Position numbers and translations under genes: made by a program
Assembly: GCA_021805485.1 (NCBI GenBank)
Contig: JAJZFF010000009.1
Span: forward strand, 1-5,844
DNA: 5,844 nt
DNA from: Pseudomonadota bacterium
GTDB lineage: Bacteria > Pseudomonadota > Alphaproteobacteria > Acetobacterales > Acetobacteraceae
Direction: 5' to 3'
Notes under the pieces: model-generated
What the model was told of the DNA's origin: nothing
The model's input: the letters and a program-made list of their open reading frames with translations, nothing else
The model's database searches: none
In this document: piece after piece, positions 1 to 5,532 of the stretch
Position numbering within the stretch: position 1 is the stretch's first letter
Layout of the letters: the number at the start of each line of letters is the position of its first letter

Positions 1-442
1 CGAACTCGTTCTCGTAGATCTTCTTGAAGAGCTGGCTCTGGTCGAACTCGACGGCCTTGGTGAGATCCTTGTTCAGATCCCGCTTCGACATGTTGATGAC
101 CTTGAGCTTGAGCGACGTGCCCGTCTCCGAGTTCATCACAAGGTGGTGCAGGCCGCGCCAGCTACCCTCGAGTTTGAGGAATTTCGCGTCATGCATGATC
201 GCGTTGAGCTGGCGGGACATCCGCGCGTCGATCGCGGCGATGGCGCGGTCGATCGTGCGGGTGAGATTCTTGTCGAAGGTGACGGTGCCGGACAGCGCTT
301 CCTGGACGAGCGTCTTGACGAGATCCTGGGCGTGGTCTGGCTCGGTCTGCTTGGTCGCGCCGACGACCTGGTCGAGCAGAGAGGCGGTTTCCCCAGTTTG
401 CGTTGCGCCGGCTGCCGCCGATTCGGACTGGCTCTGTGACAT
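1..442 (-). CDS. tssC: T6SS sheath large subunit TssC (VipB/ImpD family), N-terminal part, cut by window edge
   Basis: This is the large subunit of the cytoplasmic contractile sheath; it pairs with TssB to form the tube that drives the Hcp/VgrG spike out of the cell. Only the first 147 residues are in the window; family members are usually about 490-500 residues, so about two thirds lie beyond the left edge. Visible landmarks are an N-terminal helix [11 protein letters not shown] (residues 21-31), in the position recognised by the ClpV ATPase in VipB-type proteins, a helical stretch with [19 protein letters not shown] (64-82), and the family hallmark [12 protein letters not shown] (91-102) followed by [17 protein letters not shown] (111-127). 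The ATG at 442 is chosen because AAGGAGG lies at 457-451, with an 8-base spacer. It begins 3 bases after the tssB stop, so the two are co-transcribed, as expected for subunits needed in equal amounts. No frameshift or missing motif is seen in the visible part. Confidence 0.96.
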   Translation of the reverse strand, partial: MSQSQSESAAAGATQTGETASLLDQVVGATKQTEPDHAQDLVKTLVQEALSGTVTFDKNLTRTIDRAIAAIDARMSRQLNAIMHDAKFLKLEGSWRGLHHLVMNSETGTSLKLKVINMSKRDLNKDLTKAVEFDQSQLFKKIYENEF

Positions 443-445
443 CGG

Positions 446-952
446 TCAGCCCTCCTTGCCGAGGCCGAGTTCGCCCGAGAGCGATTTCAGCTCGGTTTCG
501 TTCTGCAGCACCTGTTCGAGTAGCGATTCAAGCTCTTCCGAACGGTCCGCCTTGCTCATCAGGTCACGCAGCTTGTTGCGCGTTTCCAGCAGCGACTTGA
601 GGGCCGGTACCTGTTCGACCACGCGGTCGGGATCGAAATCCTCGATGCTGTTGAATTTCAGGTCGACCGCCATCTGCGTGCCGTCATCGGCCAGGGTGTT
701 GTCGACCTTGAGTTTCAGGCCGGGCGCCATGCGGGCCATGACGTCGTTGAAATTGTCACGGTCGATCTGGATGAATTTCCGTTCCGACAGCGGCTTCAGC
801 GGCTGCGTCGGGTCGCCGGAGAAATCGCCCATCACCCCCATCACGAATGGCAGTTCGCGCGCGATCTGCGCGCCGTCGGTCTCGACATCGTAAGTAATGT
901 GCACGCGCGGCTTGCGTACGCGGTTGAGCTTCTCGTGGATACTGCCACTCAT
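446..952 (-). CDS. tssB: T6SS sheath small subunit TssB (VipA/ImpB family)
   Basis: This is the small sheath subunit, 168 residues, the normal family length. It intertwines with TssC in the contractile sheath in the cytoplasm. Family motifs appear in order: [13 protein letters not shown] (residues 16-28), [13 protein letters not shown] (34-46), [19 protein letters not shown] (54-72), then [25 protein letters not shown] (97-121, in the C-terminal helical half). The tail after about residue 134 is charged and probably helical. The open frame extends upstream to an ATG at 1024, but the ATG at 952 is preferred: GGGAG at 965-961 sits 8 bases upstream, the protein then starts with the usual [16 protein letters not shown], and the extension resembles nothing in the family. 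It is the first gene of the leftward operon, followed after 3 bases by tssC. The short N-terminal region is where TagJ binds in the Pseudomonas HsiB1 homologue, which fits the tagJ gene next door. Confidence 0.97.
   Translation of the reverse strand: MSGSIHEKLNRVRKPRVHITYDVETDGAQIARELPFVMGVMGDFSGDPTQPLKPLSERKFIQIDRDNFNDVMARMAPGLKLKVDNTLADDGTQMAVDLKFNSIEDFDPDRVVEQVPALKSLLETRNKLRDLMSKADRSEELESLLEQVLQNETELKSLSGELGLGKEG
451..457 (-). promoter_or_regulatory. Strong ribosome binding site of tssC
   Basis: On the minus strand this reads AAGGAGG, a near-perfect Shine-Dalgarno sequence lying inside the last codons of tssB and 8 bases before the tssC ATG. It fixes the tssC start and suggests efficient independent initiation in addition to coupling with tssB. 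Confidence 0.85.
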
Positions 953-960
953 CGTCCGAT

Positions 961-965
961 CTCCC
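961..965 (-). promoter_or_regulatory. Ribosome binding site deciding the tssB start
   Basis: The minus strand reads GGGAG here, 8 bases before the ATG at 952. It favours this start over the in-frame ATG 72 bases further upstream, which has no comparable site. Confidence 0.75.
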
Positions 966-970
966 AAAAT

Positions 971-990
971 ATTCACAAAAAGTCGTGAAT
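971..990. repeat. Perfect 6-base dyad (ATTCAC / GTGAAT) in the tssB leader
   Basis: ATTCAC at 971-976 and its exact reverse complement GTGAAT at 985-990 flank an 8-base spacer AAAAAGTC. The element lies 19-38 bases upstream of the tssB start and just before its ribosome binding site. It could be an operator for a dimeric regulator or, in the mRNA, a weak stem-loop near the ribosome binding site. It is short and AT-rich, so chance is possible. Confidence 0.4.
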
Positions 991-1038
991 CAGTCTCATG
1001 AGTTCCAAGGTGTGCTGCCGACACCTGAATTTTTAATA

Positions 1039-1068
1039 ATGGTAGGCCCGGTCTTAACCGATGGTCAA
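1039..1068 (-). promoter_or_regulatory. Candidate sigma-70-type promoter for tssBC (weak)
   Basis: Read on the minus strand, TTGACC (1068-1063) is five of six to the -35 consensus, and TACCAT (1044-1039) is four of six to the -10 consensus, with an 18-base spacer. Transcription would start near 1032 and give a leader of about 80 bases. The -35 hexamer sits in an imperfect palindrome, TTGACC-ATC-GGTTAA (1068-1054), which could allow regulator binding over the promoter. The match is by eye only, and alphaproteobacterial promoters often depart from this consensus. Confidence 0.3.
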
Positions 1069-1069
1069 C
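1060..1069 (-). repeat. Inverted-repeat copy 1 (GTTGACCATC on minus strand)
   Basis: The plus strand reads GATGGTCAAC, the exact reverse complement of the ten bases at 1245-1254. This copy reads toward tssB and overlaps the candidate -35 element of the tssBC promoter. See the partner copy for the alternative explanation of chance. Confidence 0.4.
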
Positions 1070-1133
1070 TGGAAACGGATGTAACAGAGTGTGTGCTGGG
1101 CATCCAGTGGAAGAGCCGGGCCATGAGGTTCAC

Positions 1134-1155
1134 ACTGCGTTAAAGTGCAGTTTTT
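1134..1155 (+). repeat. Short stem-loop followed by five T
   Basis: ACTGC (1134-1138) pairs with GCAGT (1147-1151) across an 8-base loop, and the second arm runs into TTTTT (1151-1155). The form resembles an intrinsic terminator or attenuator reading rightward ahead of tagJ, but five pairs with a large loop is weak. It may have no function. Confidence 0.2.
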
Positions 1156-1244
1156 ATGTTGCGAGCGTGACGGTGATCACAGAGAGCAGCGCGCGACGTC
1201 GCCCGGACCTTCCATTGCATGGCATTCCCTGATTGAATAGCATC

Positions 1245-1254
1245 GTTGACCATC
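1245..1254 (+). repeat. Inverted-repeat copy 2 (GTTGACCATC)
   Basis: Ten bases exactly matching the minus-strand sequence at 1069-1060, here reading toward tagJ and ending 25 bases before its ATG. It is too close to the start codon to act as a -35 box in a normal promoter, so if functional it is more likely a regulator-binding site. A single 10-base coincidence in a region of this size is not very rare. Confidence 0.4.
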
Positions 1255-1264
1255 AGAAAAATTC

Positions 1265-1271
1265 GAGGAGG
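1265..1271 (+). promoter_or_regulatory. Ribosome binding site of tagJ
   Basis: GAGGAGG, 8 bases upstream of the ATG at 1280, is a strong Shine-Dalgarno sequence. It is the only strong one seen at the head of the rightward operon and fixes the tagJ start. Confidence 0.85.
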
Positions 1272-1279
1272 ACAAGACC

Positions 1280-2095
1280 ATGGCGGATGGCGCAGCAAAG
1301 GGCGACGATTCCGGCGTGGGTGCGTTGTTCCGTGCCGGTCGCCTCGATGATGCGATCGCGGCCGCAACAGCTAAGGTGAAAGCCAGCCCGTCGGATTTGT
1401 CGGCGCGGGTGCTGCTCGCCGAACTCCTTGTTTTCGCCGGCAATGTTGAGCGTGCCGATGTCCTGCTTGATGCTGCGGGCCAGCTTGACCCGAGTGCGGG
1501 CATAGTGGTTGCCGAATTCCGCCAGCTCCTCCGTGCCGAGACGGCGCGCCGGCAGTTGTATCGCGACGGGCGGGTGCCAGAATTCCTCGGTGGACCGGGC
1601 GATGTCGAAACAGCACTGCTGGCGGCCCTGGTCGCGTTGCGTGACGGAGATGCCGAGGCAGCGAGGCGCGCGGCCGAGACGGCCGAGGCCCAACGCGGCG
1701 CGCGGGCCGGAACTTCCAACGGGACAGTTTTCGCGGATTTCCGCGATGCCAGCGACATCTGCTGCGGGATTTTCGAAATCCTGACCACCACCGGGAAATA
1801 TTTCTGGATCCCGATTTCGCGCGTGACCGAGGTCACTTTTCATCCGCCGGAGCGGCCGCGCGACCTGATCTGGCGGCGCGCGACGCTTGCGGTTCATGAC
1901 GGACCCGATGGTGACGTCTATATGCCGGTGACCTATGGGGCGGGTGATGCGTCGCTCGCCCCCGAATTCCGGCTCGGACGGGCGACGGACTGGATCGAAC
2001 GGGGCGGCCTTGTGACCGGTGTTGGTCAGCGTGAGTTCCTGGTCGGCGACGAGGCCGTACCCGTGATGGAGCTTGGCGAAATCGTGTTCTCCTGA
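1280..2095 (+). CDS. tagJ: T6SS accessory protein TagJ (ImpE/SciE/HsiE1 family)
   Basis: This 271-residue protein belongs to the ImpE/SciE family, called TagJ or HsiE1 in T6SS work. In Pseudomonas aeruginosa the homologue binds the N-terminal helix of the small sheath protein TssB. Its exact role is unsettled; proposals link it to sheath turnover with ClpV. The N-terminal half (about residues 11-140) is alanine/leucine-rich and helical in a TPR-like way, for example LFRAGRLDDAIAAAT (16-30) and LLAELLVFAGNVERADVLL (45-63). The C-terminal domain carries the family pattern: FADFRDASD (151-159), TGKYFWIPISRV (171-182), PPERPRDLIWRRA (189-201), VYMPVTY (213-219) and the conserved DWIERGG and GVGQREFL (237-254). 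The start has a strong ribosome binding site. It opens the rightward operon, and its TGA overlaps the tssE ATG by one base. Presence of TagJ places the system in the subset of T6SSs that encode this accessory factor. Confidence 0.92.
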   Translation: MADGAAKGDDSGVGALFRAGRLDDAIAAATAKVKASPSDLSARVLLAELLVFAGNVERADVLLDAAGQLDPSAGIVVAEFRQLLRAETARRQLYRDGRVPEFLGGPGDVETALLAALVALRDGDAEAARRAAETAEAQRGARAGTSNGTVFADFRDASDICCGIFEILTTTGKYFWIPISRVTEVTFHPPERPRDLIWRRATLAVHDGPDGDVYMPVTYGAGDASLAPEFRLGRATDWIERGGLVTGVGQREFLVGDEAVPVMELGEIVFS

Positions 2096-2616
2096 TGAGC
2101 GGCCCGATCGGCTTCAGCGACCGGGTGCGGGATGCTGGCGCGCGCGTGCAACTGTCTCCGCTCGACCGATTGCTGGACGATGAACCCGATCGTGATCGGG
2201 ACCGGCCGCTGTCTGCTGGCGAAGCGCTCAACATGCTGCGACGGTCGGTGCGACGCGACCTTGAGGCGCTGCTGAATGCAAAGCGCCGCTGGCGTGCATT
2301 GCCGCCGGCGCTGGCAGAACTGCGCAACTCGATCGCGGGCTACGGACTGCCGGACTATACTTCCGGCAGCATGGGCGCCGCAGGCGCGCGCGAGGCGTTC
2401 CGCGCGGAAGTCGAACGCACGATCCGCCAGTTCGAACCGCGATTTGCCCGGGTCTCGGTCACGCTCGTCAAGGCCGAGAACCCATTGGACCCTACGCTCT
2501 ACATGCGGATCGAGGGGCTGCTGCATGCCGAACCGGCACCTGAACCGATCAGTTTCAACACAGTGGTCGACTCGACCTCGGCCGAGATCGAGGTGAAGGG
2601 GGAAGGCGGTGTCTGA
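2095..2616 (+). CDS. tssE: T6SS baseplate protein TssE (gp25-like)
   Basis: This 173-residue protein is the gp25/lysozyme-like baseplate wedge subunit, which forms the platform that starts sheath polymerisation in the cytoplasm. It has no lysozyme activity in known members. Motifs: LDRLLDD (residues 23-29), the gp25 core RRDLEALLNAKRR (53-65), the signature SIAGYGLPDYTSGS (79-92), RQFEPRFARVSV (111-122), the strand YMRIEGLL (136-143) and a beta-rich end FNTVVDSTSAEIEVKG (154-169). The start ATG forms TGATG with the tagJ stop and no good Shine-Dalgarno sequence precedes it, so initiation probably depends on coupling. The gene overlaps tssF by 8 bases. Length is normal to slightly long for the family. 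Confidence 0.95.
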   Translation: MSGPIGFSDRVRDAGARVQLSPLDRLLDDEPDRDRDRPLSAGEALNMLRRSVRRDLEALLNAKRRWRALPPALAELRNSIAGYGLPDYTSGSMGAAGAREAFRAEVERTIRQFEPRFARVSVTLVKAENPLDPTLYMRIEGLLHAEPAPEPISFNTVVDSTSAEIEVKGEGGV

Positions 2617-4426
2617 CCGGCTGCTGCCGTATTTCAACCGCGAACTGGTGGCCATCCGCAAGCTGGCCGGCGAGTTCGCGGATGCGCACCCCAAGATTGC
2701 CGGCCGTTTGCGGCTTTCGCCTGATGCAATCGACGATCCCCATGTGGCGCGGTTGCTCGACGGCGTCGCCTATCTCTCAGCGAGGGTGCATCAGCGGCTC
2801 GACGACGAGTTTCCCGAACTGACCGATGCGCTGCTCTCCGCCCTGTATCCCGGCTTCCTTGCGCCCGTGCCATCGAGCGCGATCGTCCAGTTCACTCCCA
2901 AGGCGGACCTGCAGGGTGGAGCGGAGATCGAGGCTGGCTTTGCGATCGAGACGGAACGGGTTCGAGGCCATCCCTGCCGGTTCCGTACTGCCTATCCGGT
3001 GACGCTATGGCCGGTGCGGATTGCCCAGGCGCGGCTTTCGGGACAGCCTTTCGTGGCGCCCGCCAATCCGCTCGCTGCCGGTGCTGCCTCGGTTCTGCGG
3101 ATCGTGGTCGAGACGATGGCGCCGGACATGAGCTTCGCGAAGCTGGGGATGGACCGGCTGCGCCTGTTCCTGCGCGGCGGCCCGGCGATTGCGCCGCATC
3201 TGCACGAGATGCTCGCCGCGCATGTGATCGGCGTCGCGCTCGCCGAGGCGCCGGGCGATCCGGCGCCGGTGCTGCTTGATTCCGCTTCGGTGCGCCCGGT
3301 CGGCTTTGCTGAGGACGAGGCACTGCTGCCCTGGCCGGCACGCGGCTTCGCCGGATTCCGGCTGCTAACGGAATATTTCGCGTTGTCCGACAAGTTCCGC
3401 TTCTTCGACATCGACGGTCTCGATCGGCGCACACTCGTGCTTGATCGGAACAGACTCGAAATCTTCATCTATTTTGATCGCTCGATGACCGAACTGGAAC
3501 GAGCGTTGGGCACCGAACATATCGCGCTCGGCTGCACGCCGATGGTCAATATCTTTCCACAACGCTGCGAACCGATCCGGCTCGACCAGACCGAGACGGA
3601 ATATCGGGTGATTCCGGATGCCAGGGGGGTTGGGGCCTTCGAGGTGTGGGGAATCACCGCGGTGACCGAAACCGATGCTGCCGGCCGCACCGCACCATGG
3701 TTGCCATTCTATCGCGTCGGGCGGGTCGAGGACAGCGAGGTAGGTGGCCAGTATCTGGAGACGAGGCGGCCGGCACCGGTCGCGGTGGGCGGTACCGAGA
3801 CCTTTATCGCGCCGTTCGGCGCCGACTTCGATGCGCATGCGCCGGGCGACAAGGTGCTTTCGGTCGAGGCTATGTGCCTGAACCGCGACCTGCCGGCCGC
3901 CCTGCCGTTCGGCGGTGGCCATCCCGTGCTGACGGCATTGTCGCCACATGACGGTATCGCGGGCATCGCCTGCCTGACGCCGCCGGGCGCGACGCTTCGG
4001 CCGGATCTCGCCGAACGCGGCGCCTGGCAGCTGATTTCGCATCTGTCGCTCGGCCATCTTTCGGTCGTCGGCGGCGCCGAAGGAGCGGCTGCGTTGCGTG
4101 ACGTGCTGCGCCTCTACGACCGTGCAGGCACCGCCGAGACGCGGGGGGCGATCGAAGCGCTGGTCGCGGTAACGGCACGGCCTGGCACGGCCCGGGTGCC
4201 GGGTGGCCGGGCAGGCAGTTTCTGTCGCGGGCTTGATATCGCACTCGAATTCGAGTCGAAAGCGTATCACGACAATGGGCTGTTCCTGCTCGGAGCCGTT
4301 CTTGAGCGGTTCCTCGCGCTGCATGGCACGATCAATTCCTTCGTCCGCACCACCCTGCGCTTGCGCGGGCGGATCGATCCGGTGAAGCGCTTTCCGCCCC
4401 GCGCCGGCTACCGGACGCTGCTGTGA
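2609..4426 (+). CDS. tssF: T6SS baseplate protein TssF (VasA/ImpG family)
   Basis: This 605-residue protein is the large baseplate wedge subunit; in studied systems it forms a TssF2-TssG wedge with TssE and connects to TssK and the VgrG hub. It starts with the family hallmark DRLLPYFNREL (residues 3-13), then FADAHPKIAGRLRL (23-36) and a helical block DPHVARLLDGVAYLSARVHQ to ALYPGF (43-83). Further conserved pieces are LLTEYFALSDKFRFFDIDG (about 252-270), LNRDLP (about 424-429), WQLISHLSLGHLSV (473-486) and the C-terminal FPPRAGYRTLL, equivalent to the usual WPPR end. The start is GTG at 2609, inside the end of tssE, preceded by the purine-rich AGGGGGAAGG (2596-2605). No later start preserves the N-terminal motif. 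The stop overlaps the tssG start by 4 bases. Length is typical, and nothing appears truncated. Confidence 0.96.
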   Translation: MSDRLLPYFNRELVAIRKLAGEFADAHPKIAGRLRLSPDAIDDPHVARLLDGVAYLSARVHQRLDDEFPELTDALLSALYPGFLAPVPSSAIVQFTPKADLQGGAEIEAGFAIETERVRGHPCRFRTAYPVTLWPVRIAQARLSGQPFVAPANPLAAGAASVLRIVVETMAPDMSFAKLGMDRLRLFLRGGPAIAPHLHEMLAAHVIGVALAEAPGDPAPVLLDSASVRPVGFAEDEALLPWPARGFAGFRLLTEYFALSDKFRFFDIDGLDRRTLVLDRNRLEIFIYFDRSMTELERALGTEHIALGCTPMVNIFPQRCEPIRLDQTETEYRVIPDARGVGAFEVWGITAVTETDAAGRTAPWLPFYRVGRVEDSEVGGQYLETRRPAPVAVGGTETFIAPFGADFDAHAPGDKVLSVEAMCLNRDLPAALPFGGGHPVLTALSPHDGIAGIACLTPPGATLRPDLAERGAWQLISHLSLGHLSVVGGAEGAAALRDVLRLYDRAGTAETRGAIEALVAVTARPGTARVPGGRAGSFCRGLDIALEFESKAYHDNGLFLLGAVLERFLALHGTINSFVRTTLRLRGRIDPVKRFPPRAGYRTLL

Positions 4427-5532
4427 ACCGACCGGCGGACAGCCACCGGCGCCGGCGGACGCCGATCGGCGTGCTCGACCGGCTGACTGCCGAGCCCTGG
4501 CACTTTCGTTTCGGCGCTGCGGTCCGGCTGCTTTGGCTGGCCTCGGGGCGAAGCGATCCTGGCGACGCGATACGCTTCACCACGCCACTGTCCCTCGGTC
4601 ATCCGGCAGCCGAAATCGATGAGGCCGAGGCGCCCGCTCCCGATGAGCCGCGAGGTCGGATTGCGACACGGCTCATTGGCCTGCTGGGCGCATCGAGCCC
4701 CTTGCCCCGCTGGTATACCGAACTCGTCGCCGGCGCGAACCGAGCCCGCTCACCGGCGACGGCAGCTTTCTTCGACCTTCTCTCGCAGCGCATCATCTCG
4801 GCTTTCGCGGTCGCCGGAACAAAGTATCGCCCGCATCTTGCCGCCGAAGTCGCGCGGCACACTGGGGCAGCGGACCACGGGTCGGCCGATCCGGCCGAGC
4901 GTGCGCTGCTTGCATTGACCGGCTATGGTTCGCCGGACCTGGTCGGCCGGCTGACGGCGGGTCGGGGTTCGATCCTGCATTATGCAGGCTTTTTCGCAAC
5001 CTGGCCGCGTTCGGCCAGCCGGCTTGAGGCGATGCTGAGCGATTGGCTGGAACGGCCGGTCGAGATCATCGAATTTGCCGGCGCATGGCTCAGGATCGGG
5101 CCTGATGAGCAGAGCCGGATGCCGCGTGGCAGGCTTCCCGGCCAGTTCAACCGCCTGGGTATGGACTGCGCCGCCGGCGCCAGGGCCTATGACCAGCAGG
5201 CACGTTTCGTTATCCGCATTGGCCCGCTGTCGCGCGCTGCCTTCGCGGCGCTGCTGCCCGACCGGCCGCTGCTGCGCGAGCTTGTGTCGCTGGTGCGGGC
5301 GTATGTCGGCATGGAGGTGGATTTTGCCGTGAATCTTGTACTGGATCCTGCTGACGTTCCGTCATTACGGCTTGGCGGCCCCGATGCGCCACGCCTGTCC
5401 TGGACCGGGTGGCTGCCCGCACCCGCCGCAGCGATGAGCGGGGGCCGAAAGGCCGATCAGGCGATGTTCGCGGCCGGATCGATCGAGGCCTTGCCGGCGC
5501 TCGACCCCGCTTTGGCGCGGAGAGCCGCATGA
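4423..5532 (+). CDS. tssG: T6SS baseplate protein TssG (VasB/ImpH family)
   Basis: This 369-residue protein is the second baseplate wedge protein, partner of TssF and contact for TssK. Family features: PWHFRFGAAVRLLWLASG (residues 25-42), equivalent to the usual F-F-QAVRLL segment; GLLGASSPLPRWYTELV (86-102); FFDLLSQRIISAFAVAGTKYRP (116-137); then ILHYAGFFA-W-RSASRLEAMLSDWLERPVEI and FAGAWLRIGPDEQSRM in the middle; and GARAYDQQARFVIRIGPL, VDFAVNLVL and the C-terminal LSWTGWL. The start is GTG at 4423, part of a GTGA overlap with the tssF stop; no good Shine-Dalgarno sequence is seen, so translation is probably coupled. The N-terminus has an arginine-rich run (about residues 9-12) before the conserved core. 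The stop forms ATGA with the next gene. Length is at the longer end of the family, partly from a proline/alanine-rich tail. Confidence 0.94.
   Translation: MNRPADSHRRRRTPIGVLDRLTAEPWHFRFGAAVRLLWLASGRSDPGDAIRFTTPLSLGHPAAEIDEAEAPAPDEPRGRIATRLIGLLGASSPLPRWYTELVAGANRARSPATAAFFDLLSQRIISAFAVAGTKYRPHLAAEVARHTGAADHGSADPAERALLALTGYGSPDLVGRLTAGRGSILHYAGFFATWPRSASRLEAMLSDWLERPVEIIEFAGAWLRIGPDEQSRMPRGRLPGQFNRLGMDCAAGARAYDQQARFVIRIGPLSRAAFAALLPDRPLLRELVSLVRAYVGMEVDFAVNLVLDPADVPSLRLGGPDAPRLSWTGWLPAPAAAMSGGRKADQAMFAAGSIEALPALDPALARRAA
5519..5522 (+). promoter_or_regulatory. Ribosome binding site of the methyltransferase gene
   Basis: GGAG lies 6 bases before the ATG at 5529, inside the end of tssG, and is followed by AG. 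It supports this start and indicates real translation of the downstream gene in the same mRNA. Confidence 0.6.

Larger units (their letters stand above)
953..1279. promoter_or_regulatory. Divergent intergenic control region between tssB and tagJ
   Basis: These 327 bases separate the two divergent operons and must hold the promoters of both unless transcription starts elsewhere. The stretch is clearly more AT-rich than the flanking genes, especially at 961-990, 1021-1045 and 1140-1160. No convincing gene fits inside it: the frames that cross it lack ribosome binding sites and recognisable products. I see no tRNA and no GG-N10-GC sigma-54 site close to consensus. It holds a dyad close to tssB (971-990), a 10-base inverted repeat whose copies face the two operons (1060-1069 and 1245-1254), a short hairpin followed by five T (1134-1155), and an 8-base palindrome GTGATCAC (1173-1180). 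Specific promoters cannot be assigned with confidence by eye. Confidence 0.75.

Noticed and set aside
24..893. 289-codon open frame on the plus strand opposite tssC and tssB
   Set aside because: It is antisense to two clearly recognised genes, has a serine/arginine-rich low-complexity product with no family resemblance, and is a normal by-product of GC-rich coding sequence.
953..1024. Upstream in-frame extension of tssB starting at the ATG at 1024
   Set aside because: The extra 24 residues are unlike the TssB family, the ATG at 952 has a well-placed GGGAG, and the extension would cover the AT-rich leader and its dyad.
1122..1142. Tiny frame MRFTLR in the intergenic region, possibly a leader peptide
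   Set aside because: There is no Shine-Dalgarno sequence before it and no run of regulatory codons, and such six-codon frames are common by chance.
1173..1180. GTGATCAC palindrome as a CRP/FNR-type site
   Set aside because: The half-sites lack the spacing of TGTGA-N6-TCACA, and an isolated 8-base palindrome is not enough to call an operator.
1215..1240. Sigma-54-like promoter around TGGCAT before tagJ
   Set aside because: The GG is not followed by GC at the required 10-base spacing, so the site does not meet the -24/-12 pattern.
1177..1897. Minus-strand open frames of about 215 codons running from tagJ into the intergenic region
   Set aside because: They are antisense to tagJ, with arginine/alanine/serine-rich products and no ribosome binding site. 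The TagJ reading on the plus strand is well supported.
3365..4324. 319-codon open frame on the minus strand inside tssF
   Set aside because: It lies opposite a full-length TssF with family motifs along its whole length. The translated product resembles nothing, so it is a shadow frame.
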